Source: Chloroflexota bacterium | GTDB lineage: Bacteria > Chloroflexota > Anaerolineae > Anaerolineales > Anaerolineaceae | Assembly: GCA_012798455.1 (NCBI GenBank) | Contig: JAAZNC010000004.1 | Coordinates: 1-64,000, forward strand | Direction: 5' to 3' | Length of the DNA stretch: 64,000 nt | In this document: piece by piece, positions 7,550-15,746 of the stretch | How the letters are laid out: each line of letters starts with the position of its first letter | How positions within the stretch are numbered: position 1 is the first letter of the stretch | The notes under the pieces: model-generated | Seen by the model: only the letters and a program-made list of their open reading frames with translations | Told to the model about the DNA's origin: nothing | Databases searched by the model: none | Position numbers and translations under genes: made by a program

Positions 7550-8593
7550 ATGACCATCAACACGAGCATCCAAGCTATCCTCGAGCAGGCGCAGGCGGGC
7601 AAAATTCCTTCACGTGAAGAATGCGTTCAGTTACTGCAATTACCGGAACAATCATATGAAAGCGCCCTGCTGCGCGCCACGGCTGACCAGCTCAGTCGCG
7701 TAAAGTTCGGTCAGGCAGGCATGCTGCTGGCACAAATCGGGATCGAAATTGCCCCATGCCCTGCCAACTGCACATTCTGCAGTTTCGCACGGGGTTACAC
7801 TGACCTGCCTGCCAGCAAGATGAGCCTGGACGATATCTTTTTGCACGGCAAGCATCTTACTGCCCACGAGAACCTGCACTCGCTCTTTCTAATGACCATG
7901 CACGATTTTGATTTCGACAACCTGCTGCAGGCGGTCAGTGAATTAAGAAAGCACCTGCCGGCAGATGTGGACATCGTGGTCAATATCGGGGATTTTGAGC
8001 GCCAACAAGCCAACGAGCTACATGTGGCAGGGGTCAAGGGTGCCTATCACGTGCGGCGCCTGCGGGAAGGCATAGATAACACACTGGATGTGGAGGAGCG
8101 CTGGCGAACCATCGAAAACATCCGCCATGCCGGCATGGACTGGTACACCTGCTGTGAACCGATCGGTCCGGAACACACCCCGCAGGAGATCATCGACCAG
8201 ATTTTCGAGGCGTACGCTATGGGCTGTTTTCAAAATGCAGCCATGCGGCGAGTCGCCCTACCCAAAAGTCCATTATTCAGCCGCGGACAGATCAGCGAAC
8301 TGCGCCTGGCACAGATCGTGAGCGTGGTATTTCTAGCAGGGCTGGAGTGCAAGGAATTGAAAAGCCTGGCGGTGCATGAACCCAACGAATTGGGGTTGTT
8401 ATCAGGGGCAAACTGCATCTATGCCGAGGCTGGTGCCAATCCGCGCGACACGGAAGCGCAGACCGAACGCTCACGTGGTTTCGGGCTGGCAGACTGCGAA
8501 AGGCTTTTCATGGAATGCGGGTACGCACAGGTGGTGTTACCTTCCGGAAAGCACGCCGATCTACAAAGCAACAGGATCAAACTGTTCACTTGA
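7550..8593 (+). CDS. Radical SAM protein, BioB/HydE/ThiH-like
   Basis: A 347-residue enzyme with the radical SAM cluster motif C-x3-C-x2-C at Cys70, Cys74 and Cys77 ('CPANCTFC'), which binds a [4Fe-4S] cluster and S-adenosylmethionine. The spacing, the 'AFxMGCF'-type later motifs and the C-terminal 'GANCIYAEAGANPRD' region resemble the biotin synthase/HydE/ThiH branch rather than a true BioB: no other biotin genes are present. The start is set by AGGAAAAGGA before the ATG at 7550 and by a TATAAT upstream. It is followed after 45 bp by an AOR-family oxidoreductase in the same direction, suggesting a shared pathway or a maturation/cofactor role. The substrate is unknown. Confidence 0.85.
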   Translation: MTINTSIQAILEQAQAGKIPSREECVQLLQLPEQSYESALLRATADQLSRVKFGQAGMLLAQIGIEIAPCPANCTFCSFARGYTDLPASKMSLDDIFLHGKHLTAHENLHSLFLMTMHDFDFDNLLQAVSELRKHLPADVDIVVNIGDFERQQANELHVAGVKGAYHVRRLREGIDNTLDVEERWRTIENIRHAGMDWYTCCEPIGPEHTPQEIIDQIFEAYAMGCFQNAAMRRVALPKSPLFSRGQISELRLAQIVSVVFLAGLECKELKSLAVHEPNELGLLSGANCIYAEAGANPRDTEAQTERSRGFGLADCERLFMECGYAQVVLPSGKHADLQSNRIKLFT

Positions 8594-8596
8594 GAT

Positions 8597-8602
8597 TATA
8601 AT
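8597..8602 (+). promoter_or_regulatory. -10-like TATAAT before AOR gene
   Basis: A perfect TATAAT hexamer lies 3 bp past the radical SAM stop codon and 36 nt before the AOR ATG. It could give the oxidoreductase its own promoter in addition to readthrough. No clear -35 is visible. Confidence 0.35.
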
Positions 8603-8638
8603 TCGGGTACTAATTCCACAATATGTCAAGGAAATTGC

Positions 8639-10618
8639 ATGAACGCCTATATGGGGAAAATTCTGAACATCGATCTGAGCAGCGGGCAAGCGCACAACGA
8701 GAGCATCCCAGACACTGTATATGAGCAATTCTTATCCGGATTGGGATTGGGTGTGCATTATCTGTATAAACACCTGCCAGCCGGCTGTGACCCGCTCGGA
8801 GCAGACAATATATTGGGTTTCGTGAGCGGGCTGCTGACCGGTACCGGCAGTCTGATGACCGGGCGCTGGCTGGTGGTGTGCAAATCACCTTTGACGGGTG
8901 GTTGGGGGGATGCCAACTGCGGCGGTACTTTTTCCCCTGCCATTAAACGCTGCGGTTTCGATGCCATCTTCATCCACGGAAAGGCAGATCACCCGGTGTA
9001 TGTGCTGGTGGAGAACGAGAAAGTATCCATCCGTGACGCATGCCATCTATGGGGAAAGGACGCCATCGAAAGCGAAGAAATACTGCTGGCGGAGCACAAT
9101 CAAAAAGGCAAGAAGGTTGCTGTGGCGGTGATCGGGCAGGCAGGGGAAACCCTGTCACTGATATCCGGCATCTGCAATGCCGGCGGGCGCATTGCAGCCC
9201 GTTCAGGGGTAGGCGCCGTGATGGGTTCCAAACAGCTTAAAGCCGTGGTGCTGTGCGGCAGCCAACCCATCAAAGCTGCCAACCCGGAACGCATGAAAGA
9301 ACTCAGCAAACACTACACGATGAGCATACGTAAACAGCAACTACAGAAGCTGGTCTCAGGTGAGATGTTCCCGCTGCTGGGTAAGGTGCTGATGGGGGGC
9401 AGGCTCACCAAACGCATCGACGGCATGCTATATGCCTCTCTACTGAAGAAGTGGGGTACTAATGTCAGCAACACATTGGGGATATTGTGTGGAGATGATC
9501 CCATCATGAACTGGAAGGGATCAGTGAAGGACTATGGCGCACGCGCTTACCGGCGGATGAACCCCGACCTGATCAGGCGTAAAGAAGTGCGCAAATTCAG
9601 CTGTTATGCATGCGCTATCGGCTGCGGTGGCATCTGCCAGTTCAAAGACGCCGCCAGCGGAGAGATCAAAGAAGCACACAAACCCGAATACGAGTCGATC
9701 AACGCACTGGGAGCGCTGTTGTTGAACAGCGACTTGGATGCCATCTTCCAGATCAATGATATGCTCAACCGCGCCGGCATGGACAGCATTTCTGCCGGCG
9801 GTACAATCGCTTTTGCACTGGAATGCTATGAACACGGCATCTTGAACGATGAAGATACGGGCGGGCTGGTACTGCACTGGGGAAACGCCAAGGTGATCAT
9901 GCAACTGATCAGACAGATGATCGTGCGCGAGGGTTTTGGGGCAGTGCTGGCGGATGGAGTCAAAATAGCAGCACAACGGATCGGCAAAAGTTCAGAACAA
10001 TTCGCGGTGCACGCAGGCGGGCAGGAACCCGGTATGCACGACGGACGGCTGGACCCGCAGTTAGGGTTGCACTACAGCGTTGATCCCACCCCCGGCAGGC
10101 ATACCATCGGGTCAGGCTTATATTACAACATGGCACAGTTATGGAAGGTTACCGATTCCGCTCCCCGCCAAGCGCTGGTGTATCCACGCAAGCGAGAATT
10201 CGAAGCCAGCGAGGAGAACGCGCACATTTCCATGTTGAGCAGTTGTCTGAAAATGGTGCTGGATGGAGCGGGAGGCTGCCTGTTCGCCCTGATCAGCGGG
10301 CTGCCGAACTGGCAATTGTTCGAATATCTGAATGCCGCCACCGGCTGGCAGAAAAGCGTGGATGATTACCTGCTGATCGGCAAGCGCATCCAGACCCTGC
10401 GGCAGATGTTCAACCTGCGTGAAGGCATCAACCCACTGGAGAGCGCATTGCATCCACGTGCGCTGGGCAACCCCGCCCTTTCTGAAGGAGCGTTGAAGAA
10501 GCGCAGCGTACCAATGGAAGCGATGCGCAAACAGCACTGGCAGGCTTTCGGTTGGGATGGCACTTCGGGAGCGCCTCTGCAACAAACCCTGCATGAAATC
10601 GGGTTGGCAGATATCTAA
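8639..10618 (+). CDS. Aldehyde:ferredoxin oxidoreductase family protein
   Basis: AOR-family enzymes are tungsten-bis-pyranopterin, [4Fe-4S] proteins that oxidise aldehydes, or reduce acids, with ferredoxin. The 659-residue protein has the N-terminal AOR domain ('GKILNIDLSSG', 'TGRWLVVCKSPLTGGWGDANCGG') binding the pterin. The cluster ligands are visible as C-x2-C-x3-C at about Cys322/325/329 and a fourth Cys near 547 in 'DGAGGC'. Starting at ATG 8639 with AAGGAA upstream gives the expected N-terminus. No adjacent MoaD-like or ferredoxin subunit is present. The neighbour is a radical SAM enzyme, so it may be a specialised AOR paralogue rather than a general aldehyde scavenger. The substrate cannot be read from sequence. 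Confidence 0.9.
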   Translation: MNAYMGKILNIDLSSGQAHNESIPDTVYEQFLSGLGLGVHYLYKHLPAGCDPLGADNILGFVSGLLTGTGSLMTGRWLVVCKSPLTGGWGDANCGGTFSPAIKRCGFDAIFIHGKADHPVYVLVENEKVSIRDACHLWGKDAIESEEILLAEHNQKGKKVAVAVIGQAGETLSLISGICNAGGRIAARSGVGAVMGSKQLKAVVLCGSQPIKAANPERMKELSKHYTMSIRKQQLQKLVSGEMFPLLGKVLMGGRLTKRIDGMLYASLLKKWGTNVSNTLGILCGDDPIMNWKGSVKDYGARAYRRMNPDLIRRKEVRKFSCYACAIGCGGICQFKDAASGEIKEAHKPEYESINALGALLLNSDLDAIFQINDMLNRAGMDSISAGGTIAFALECYEHGILNDEDTGGLVLHWGNAKVIMQLIRQMIVREGFGAVLADGVKIAAQRIGKSSEQFAVHAGGQEPGMHDGRLDPQLGLHYSVDPTPGRHTIGSGLYYNMAQLWKVTDSAPRQALVYPRKREFEASEENAHISMLSSCLKMVLDGAGGCLFALISGLPNWQLFEYLNAATGWQKSVDDYLLIGKRIQTLRQMFNLREGINPLESALHPRALGNPALSEGALKKRSVPMEAMRKQHWQAFGWDGTSGAPLQQTLHEIGLADI

Positions 10619-10667
10619 TCTGAGCTGATCGATCCCCATAAAAAAAGAACAAACGAATACCTCCGCA

Positions 10668-10699
10668 GGATGAAACCATTTCCGCCTCGCGGTGGATAC
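10668..10699. repeat. Dispersed hairpin repeat, family 2 copy A
   Basis: GGATGAAACCATTTCCGCC followed by TCGC and GGTGG forms a small stem-loop (CCGCC/GGTGG). A second copy at 17384-17415 keeps the stem and changes the tetraloop; the two agree at about 24 of 29 positions. Both are intergenic. Confidence 0.5.
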
Positions 10700-10718
10700 T
10701 TTTCTCGCTTTTCCCTTT

Positions 10719-10724
10719 TATGAT
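10719..10724 (+). promoter_or_regulatory. -10 element upstream of VTC gene
   Basis: TATGAT is followed by six bases and then an in-frame ATG (10731), so transcription would begin on or next to that ATG. An ATG 18 bp later (10749) carries a GGAGG ribosome-binding site. Either may be used. Confidence 0.4.
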
Positions 10725-10748
10725 AGGGGCATGAATGGAGGTTCCATC

Positions 10749-11597
10749 ATGTTAACCGAGCAAGAAAACATCACACCTATCTTTACACCAGCCATCCAGG
10801 CGAAACCATATGCGGAAATAAGACGCATCCTACCCGATTTCCAGACAGTTGCGCTGGATGAAATGCAAACTTACGCCCTGCAAGACCGTATAGACACCAA
10901 GTATCTTATCAGACTGGTCGATCTGCCCGCACTTCTCGAAGAATTGGCTTCCACCAGCCGGGTGTTGGAAGTGGCAGCACAACGCATCAACGCCTACCGC
11001 ACGCTGTATTTTGACACACCAGAATTTTCCTTCTATCGCGACCACCACAACGGTAAACGACCGCGCCTGAAAGTGCGCATGCGCAGCTACCTCAGCAATG
11101 GTCAAACTTTTTTAGAGGTCAAAAAGAAAGAGAATCTACTGCGCACCAGCAAACAACGCATGGAGATCGCGGCGGTCAACCCGGTGATTTCTGCGGTGAT
11201 GTTCGACTTTCTTAAAGATTGCGGCGTTAAGAACAGCCAGTGGCTGGAGGCGACATTGTGGAACAGCTTCCAGCGCATCACCCTGATCAGCAACGATGCC
11301 TGCCAGCGCATGACCATCGACCTCGGCATTGCTTTCCATGATTCCACGACCATGCTGCAGTTGCCGCATCTGGCGGTGGTGGAACTGAAACAAGCCAGTT
11401 TTTCAAGAGATTCAATCATCGTGCGAAGCATGAAAGAAAAAGGCTACCAGCCGGTGGCTTTCAGTAAATACTGCACCGGCATTGCCACTTTGAATCCGAC
11501 CGTAAAAAGAAACCGTTTCAAGCAAACTTTTCTGCAATTCAGAGCCATTACCAAAAGGACCTTTGCCAATGTCTACCTTGACCCAGTACGTGCTTAA
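10749..11597 (+). CDS. VTC-domain protein, putative polyphosphate polymerase
   Basis: A 282-residue protein with the VTC (TTM-fold tunnel) domain that in the eukaryotic Vtc4 catalyses polyphosphate synthesis from ATP. Expected basic and acidic tunnel residues are visible: 'DTKYLI', 'RTLYFDTPEFSFYRDHHNGKRPRLKVRMR', 'FLEVKKKE' and 'AVVELKQ'. There is no membrane segment. The start uses ATG 10749 with TGGAGG seven bases upstream; an in-frame ATG at 10731 that could be leaderless is the alternative. The last 29 bp overlap the DUF4956 membrane gene, a pairing often seen for bacterial VTC proteins, suggesting a membrane-anchored complex. Activity is inferred from the fold. Confidence 0.82.
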   Translation: MLTEQENITPIFTPAIQAKPYAEIRRILPDFQTVALDEMQTYALQDRIDTKYLIRLVDLPALLEELASTSRVLEVAAQRINAYRTLYFDTPEFSFYRDHHNGKRPRLKVRMRSYLSNGQTFLEVKKKENLLRTSKQRMEIAAVNPVISAVMFDFLKDCGVKNSQWLEATLWNSFQRITLISNDACQRMTIDLGIAFHDSTTMLQLPHLAVVELKQASFSRDSIIVRSMKEKGYQPVAFSKYCTGIATLNPTVKRNRFKQTFLQFRAITKRTFANVYLDPVRA

Positions 11598-12159
11598 TTT
11601 CAGCATCAATTTTCTGACAGCCTTCGTGATCGTACGCTGCATCTACTATCCCCAGCGGCGTTCGCAAAAATTCGTATTGACCTTTCTGGGCTTCAATACC
11701 ATCATCTTCATCCTGCTCAACTTTCTGGCAAGCATCGAACTGAGCATGGGGGTAGGATTCGGGCTATTTGCCATCTTCTCCATCCTGCGCTACCGCACCG
11801 ACCCCATGCCCTCGCGCGAGATGACCTACCTGTTCATCCTGATCGCGCTGCCAATGATCAATTTTGTGATGCTCAGTCAAAGTGCCTATCTCGAAGTGGG
11901 ATTGACCACCCTGCTAGTCTCATTGGTATTGATCTTTCTGGAAAAAGGTTGGGGTTTCCACTTTATGGCGTCCAAGTCGATCACCTATGAAAAGATCGAC
12001 CTGATCAACGCCAGCAAATACCGGGAGCTGGTGGCAGACCTGGAAGAGCGCACCGGGTTGTTTATCCATTATGTGGATATCAACAAGATCAATTTTCTGA
12101 ACGATACCGCAGAATTGAAAATATACTATGAGGAGAACAGGAGCAGTCCTGAACCCTAA
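11569..12159 (+). CDS. DUF4956 membrane protein
   Basis: A 196-residue protein with about four hydrophobic segments in its first 130 residues ('FLTAFVIVRCIYY', 'IIFILLNFLASIEL', 'LFILIALPMINFVML', 'LLVSLVLIFLEKGW') and a cytosolic tail of about 65 residues. The signature 'GFGLFAIFSILRYRTDPMPSREMTYLF' is typical of DUF4956, which is commonly encoded next to VTC-domain proteins. The start is the ATG at 11569 with AAAGGA upstream, not the TTG at 11563 in the ORF track. It overlaps the VTC gene by 29 bp, so translation is coupled. It probably anchors or serves as the channel for the VTC partner; this is inference. Confidence 0.82.
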   Translation: MSTLTQYVLNFSINFLTAFVIVRCIYYPQRRSQKFVLTFLGFNTIIFILLNFLASIELSMGVGFGLFAIFSILRYRTDPMPSREMTYLFILIALPMINFVMLSQSAYLEVGLTTLLVSLVLIFLEKGWGFHFMASKSITYEKIDLINASKYRELVADLEERTGLFIHYVDINKINFLNDTAELKIYYEENRSSPEP

Positions 12160-12230
12160 GACCAAAGGTTGGCAGGAACTCGAGCGTTCTATCGCCGCCC
12201 GATTGATCTTGGGACGTTCGGGATTCTTGT

Positions 12231-12270
12231 AAAGGCAGTCATTCCGCAGGATGGCTGCCTTTCTTTTTTT
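12231..12270 (+). terminator. Terminator after VTC/DUF4956 operon
   Basis: AAAGGCAG and CTGCCTTT pair over 8 bp, with a further CAT/ATG pairing inside the loop, followed by TTCTTTTTTT. It sits between the convergent DUF4956 and response-regulator genes and fits termination of the plus-strand operon best. Confidence 0.75.
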
Positions 12271-12275
12271 GATGG

Positions 12276-12953
12276 TTATTTCTTACGTTCCAGGTGGTGC
12301 TGCACTGCATAAATGGCAGCCTGCACACGATCACGCAGGTGCAGGGTATTGAGAATCTTGGAGACATAGTTCTTGACCGTACCTTCGGTGAAGAATAATT
12401 CCTCGGCGATCTCACGATTGGAATATCCTTCGGCAATCATGCACAGGATCTCGTATTCCTTTTCATTCAGCAGGTCGAGTTCTTCATCCGGTTCAGAGGA
12501 ACCATTATTATCACGTAATAAATTGCGTTCCACCAGCATCCCGATGGTATCAGAGGAAAACTGTGATACACCGCGAAATGCCAAGCGGATGGCTTCAGCC
12601 AGATCATCTTTGGGAATATCCTTGAGCAGGTAGCCATTGGCACCGGCTTTGATGGCTTTCACGATATAGTCATCGTTATTGAAAGTGGTGAGCATGATGA
12701 TGCGGATATCCTTGTTGGACTGACGAATCTGGCGAGTAGCATCAATGCCACCCAAACCGGGCATGCGAATATCCATCAGAACCACATCGGCAGGTGTTTT
12801 TTGCAACTGTTCCAGCGCCTGCTGCCCATCGGCAGCGGTGCCCACAATGGAAAAATCGTCCTTGATCTCCAGCAGAGCCTTAATGCCATCGCGCACCAAC
12901 TGCTGGTCATCCACAATCAATACTTTGATCTGATCGCTCATATTTTTTCTCAC
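12276..12953 (-). CDS. NarL/LuxR-family response regulator
   Basis: A 225-residue two-domain regulator. The receiver domain has the acidic pair 'VDDQQ', the phospho-acceptor Asp in 'VLMDIRMPG' near 58 and Lys in 'GYLLKD'. The C-terminal LuxR-type helix-turn-helix (about 160-225) reads 'LNEKEYEILCMIAEGYSNREIAEELFFTEGTVKNYVSKIL'. It follows its histidine kinase with a GTGA overlap (GTG start, kinase TGA). An ATG four codons in (12941) is an alternative start. The partner kinase is upstream, so the two form a two-component system. The signal and target genes are not apparent. Confidence 0.92.
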   Translation of the reverse strand: MRKNMSDQIKVLIVDDQQLVRDGIKALLEIKDDFSIVGTAADGQQALEQLQKTPADVVLMDIRMPGLGGIDATRQIRQSNKDIRIIMLTTFNNDDYIVKAIKAGANGYLLKDIPKDDLAEAIRLAFRGVSQFSSDTIGMLVERNLLRDNNGSSEPDEELDLLNEKEYEILCMIAEGYSNREIAEELFFTEGTVKNYVSKILNTLHLRDRVQAAIYAVQHHLERKK

Positions 12954-14149
12954 AGTTCATCTTGTTTTTTGGGAATGCGAATATCGATGCTGGTGCCCTT
13001 TTTGCGGTTGCTTTGAATATTTACGGTTCCGCTCAACAATTCCACGCGCTGGCGGATACTTTCCAAGCCATAATGTCCGGCTTGATCTGACGTTTTGGGA
13101 AGTTTAAAACCGACCCCATCATCCTTCACCAAAAGGGTCACTTCGCGCGCCTTGAAATTCAGATCAATGTGTACATTCTCCGCATGGGCATGTTTTTGAA
13201 CATTGGTCAGGGATTCCTGCAGGATATAGAAAAGATTGCGGCGGATAATGCGGGCATAGCCGAACTCATTGCCCTGGTAATTGAAATCGACCTGTTTGAA
13301 ATCGCTCTTGAAATTCTTGATCAATTCCTCGGCTTTTTCTTTGATGCTGTAGACATCTTCCTTATCGTGCAGTCCGTCCACAAAGCGACGCACTTCACGC
13401 AATGCCTGTTCGACCGAATATTTGGCATTCAGGATGGCTTCATCCATCGTTTCGGTGGAGATAGAGCGGTACGCCATGGCTTTTTCAAGCTGGATGTTGA
13501 TTGCTACCAGGTAATGCCCGATGGAATCATGCAGGTCATTAGAGAGCTGCACACGCTCTTCCATGATGGAGAGACGCGAGAGATCTTCTATATAAGTGCG
13601 CAGTTCGATATTGGAACGGGAGAGCTCTTCGATGATCTCCTGATTTTGGAAAGTGGCTTTCTTATCCCGTTCGGCGAAAATAGCAGCCAGTTGGAAAAAC
13701 AGTACGCTTGCCAGCGACGGTAACGTGGTAGGAGTAGGGATAAAGGCAGCATAGGTATAAAAATAATACAACACCACCACACTGGATAACAGGCTGACCA
13801 CCAATCCAAAGATCAGATAGGCATGATAAGGCACCAACCCGAAGAGAATACGCGAGAAATTGGTCACATCCAGATTCTGCATGAAGCCGATCAATATCAC
13901 ACGTAGAATAAAAAACAGGGTTGACATGAATTGGCGTTTTCTGGACATGAAGATCATATCAAACAGGTCAAACAGCGCCAGGATGAAATAGCCTGAGAAC
14001 AGCACCCATTTTTTCCAATGCGGTTCGGCTGCGGTCAGATTCCCATTAAATAAAAAATAATCCAGTGCATGGACAGCACCAATGGTAACCACTGCGAACA
14101 ACGATAGTCCGTAGGGGAAACGACTGGTGAGCATTCTTTTGTTCTTCAT
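12950..14149 (-). CDS. Membrane histidine kinase, HisKA_3 type
   Basis: A 399-residue sensor with about five membrane segments in the first 175 residues and little extracellular domain. It is followed by a coiled linker, a HisKA_3 dimerisation domain with the phospho-accepting His in 'NDLHDSIGHYL', and a HATPase_c domain ('QESLTNVQKHAHA' N-box, 'DDGVGFKLPK' G-box). NarX/DegS-like kinases of this class partner LuxR-type regulators, as here. The 5-TM sensor resembles kinases that sense membrane or lipid-associated cues; the signal cannot be deduced. It is coupled to the regulator by a 4-bp overlap. Confidence 0.9.
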   Translation of the reverse strand: MKNKRMLTSRFPYGLSLFAVVTIGAVHALDYFLFNGNLTAAEPHWKKWVLFSGYFILALFDLFDMIFMSRKRQFMSTLFFILRVILIGFMQNLDVTNFSRILFGLVPYHAYLIFGLVVSLLSSVVVLYYFYTYAAFIPTPTTLPSLASVLFFQLAAIFAERDKKATFQNQEIIEELSRSNIELRTYIEDLSRLSIMEERVQLSNDLHDSIGHYLVAINIQLEKAMAYRSISTETMDEAILNAKYSVEQALREVRRFVDGLHDKEDVYSIKEKAEELIKNFKSDFKQVDFNYQGNEFGYARIIRRNLFYILQESLTNVQKHAHAENVHIDLNFKAREVTLLVKDDGVGFKLPKTSDQAGHYGLESIRQRVELLSGTVNIQSNRKKGTSIDIRIPKKQDEL

Positions 14150-14325
14150 CGCTATTGATTATATGCTGAAATCGGTTCATAAATGATTGCTTTGGTCATA
14201 TCAGATAAATCAAAGGTCATGTATCATGGGTATATTTGCTGACCATTATTCTGACCTGCCGGACTATATAACCTCTTTACTTTTCCATAGAATACGGTGG
14301 ATTATCTGCTTTGAAGAGGATCACG

Positions 14326-15051
14326 ATGCATAAAATCAATCGATTTCTACTGGGTTTCGAGAGAATGGTCATGATGGCTTTTGCCAGGACATTTTTGGAG
14401 TTTAACGTTCGTTTTGAACAGCCGCTGCCAGGAGGCGCCAAGATCTTTGCCCCCAATCACCCTACCACTACCGATCCATTCTTGATGAGTCTGGTGACAC
14501 AAGAACCGCTGATCATCCTAGTGAACAAGCGCATCTTCAAACTGCCGTTGGTGGGCAAACTGATCGAAAAAGCCGGCACCATTCCCGTTGATAAAGATGG
14601 AGGTGAAGGCGAGGTCATCATCACCCAAACTGCCAATCTGCTCAGCACCGGCATCCCGGTGGCAATCTTCCCTGAAGGGCGGTTGAGCCCGGATGTGACC
14701 TCACTGGCAAGACTGCACACGGGTGTAACGCGCATCGCGTTAAAAGCAGACTGTCCAGTCATTCCGGTGGGTATTTATTTACACAAGCACAGCATCAAGA
14801 GCCATTATTTTCACAAACAATACCGGTTAGATGAATCGCGCTGGATCTTACACGGAAAGTACTACATCACAGTGGGAGAACCCCTGTATTTCAAGGGGGA
14901 TGTGAACGATCACATCTTGGTACAACAATTCACACAACAGCTTTCAGAGGAGATGCAGCGTTTGATGCTGATCAGTGAAGCACGCGCGAACCAGAAGAGC
15001 ATTGCCTGGAACCCCATCATCCCATTGTTTGCCAGGAGCATGAATCGCTAA
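14326..15051 (+). CDS. plsC: 1-acyl-sn-glycerol-3-phosphate acyltransferase (PlsC-like)
   Basis: A 241-residue lysophosphatidic acid acyltransferase-family protein, acylating lysophosphatidate to phosphatidic acid at the membrane. The catalytic HX4D motif is 'NHPTTTD', and the glycerol-phosphate binding motif 'FPEGRLS' follows. The start uses ATG 14326 after GAAGAGGA at 5-nt spacing; the TTG in the ORF track is rejected. It lies alone between two two-component systems transcribed in the opposite direction. Other acyl acceptors are possible, as this superfamily is broad. Confidence 0.85.
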   Translation: MHKINRFLLGFERMVMMAFARTFLEFNVRFEQPLPGGAKIFAPNHPTTTDPFLMSLVTQEPLIILVNKRIFKLPLVGKLIEKAGTIPVDKDGGEGEVIITQTANLLSTGIPVAIFPEGRLSPDVTSLARLHTGVTRIALKADCPVIPVGIYLHKHSIKSHYFHKQYRLDESRWILHGKYYITVGEPLYFKGDVNDHILVQQFTQQLSEEMQRLMLISEARANQKSIAWNPIIPLFARSMNR

Positions 15052-15052
15052 A

Positions 15053-15075
15053 ACAGGGGGATTCGCCTCCTTTAA
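15053..15075. terminator. Possible weak terminator between plsC and response regulator
   Basis: GGGGG and CCTCC pair with one G-T wobble around the loop ATTCG, followed by TTTAAC on the plus strand and TTTTAGC on the minus. The stem is only 5 bp, so support is weak. Confidence 0.3.
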
Positions 15076-15080
15076 CTAAC

Positions 15081-15746
15081 CTATTCCTTTTCGTTCTTGA
15101 TAATGCCCTCACGCCAAGCGAAGACCGCCGCCTGGGTACGGTCAGCCAGATGAAGTTTGCTGAGGATGTTGCTGACGTGGCTTTTCACGGTCTTTTCGCT
15201 TATCACCAATTTTCCAGCGATTTCAGCATTCGATAATCCTTCTGCGATCAACGCCAGCACCTCCTGTTCGCGATCGGTCAGCAGCAGATAATCTTGCATG
15301 CCCTCACTGCGATCATCGCGCCACTCCCCGATCAAACGCGAAGCAACTTTGGGAGAAAGGGTGGCTTCACCTATGGCAGCTGAACGGATGGCACTGGCAA
15401 GTTCTTCCGGTCCGATATTCTTCAAGATATACGAAAGAGCACCAGCCTTGATGGCAGGGAAGATATGAGAATCCGCATGATAAGAGGTCAGAATGATGAT
15501 CTGCGAGCGCGGGCTGACCTGTCTGACACGCCAGGTGGCCTCCACCCCATCCATTTCAGGCATCTTGAGATCCATCAACACCACATCCGGTGCAATTTGT
15601 TCCGCCAGACGCACCGCTTCAGCACCCGATTGTGCTTCTGCGGTGATCTGGATATCGGGCAGCACTTCAAGATAGGCACGGATACCACTGCGCACGATGG
15701 CATGGTCATCCACTAACATCACACTAATCTTTTCATTAGTCGCCAT
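15081..15746 (-). CDS. NarL/LuxR-family response regulator
   Basis: A 221-residue regulator with receiver motifs 'LVDDHAIVRSG', phosphorylation Asp in 'VLMDLKMPEMDG' and Lys in 'SYILKN', then a LuxR-type HTH ('LTDREQEVLALIAEGLSNAEIAGKLVISEKTVKSHVSNIL'). The ATG at 15746 has GGAGAAG at good spacing. The ORF track extends to a GTG inside the kinase gene and is rejected. It overlaps the upstream kinase by 11 bp, forming a two-component system. It is a paralogue of the regulator at 12276-12953, and the pair share the same arrangement. Confidence 0.92.
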   Translation of the reverse strand: MATNEKISVMLVDDHAIVRSGIRAYLEVLPDIQITAEAQSGAEAVRLAEQIAPDVVLMDLKMPEMDGVEATWRVRQVSPRSQIIILTSYHADSHIFPAIKAGALSYILKNIGPEELASAIRSAAIGEATLSPKVASRLIGEWRDDRSEGMQDYLLLTDREQEVLALIAEGLSNAEIAGKLVISEKTVKSHVSNILSKLHLADRTQAAVFAWREGIIKNEKE

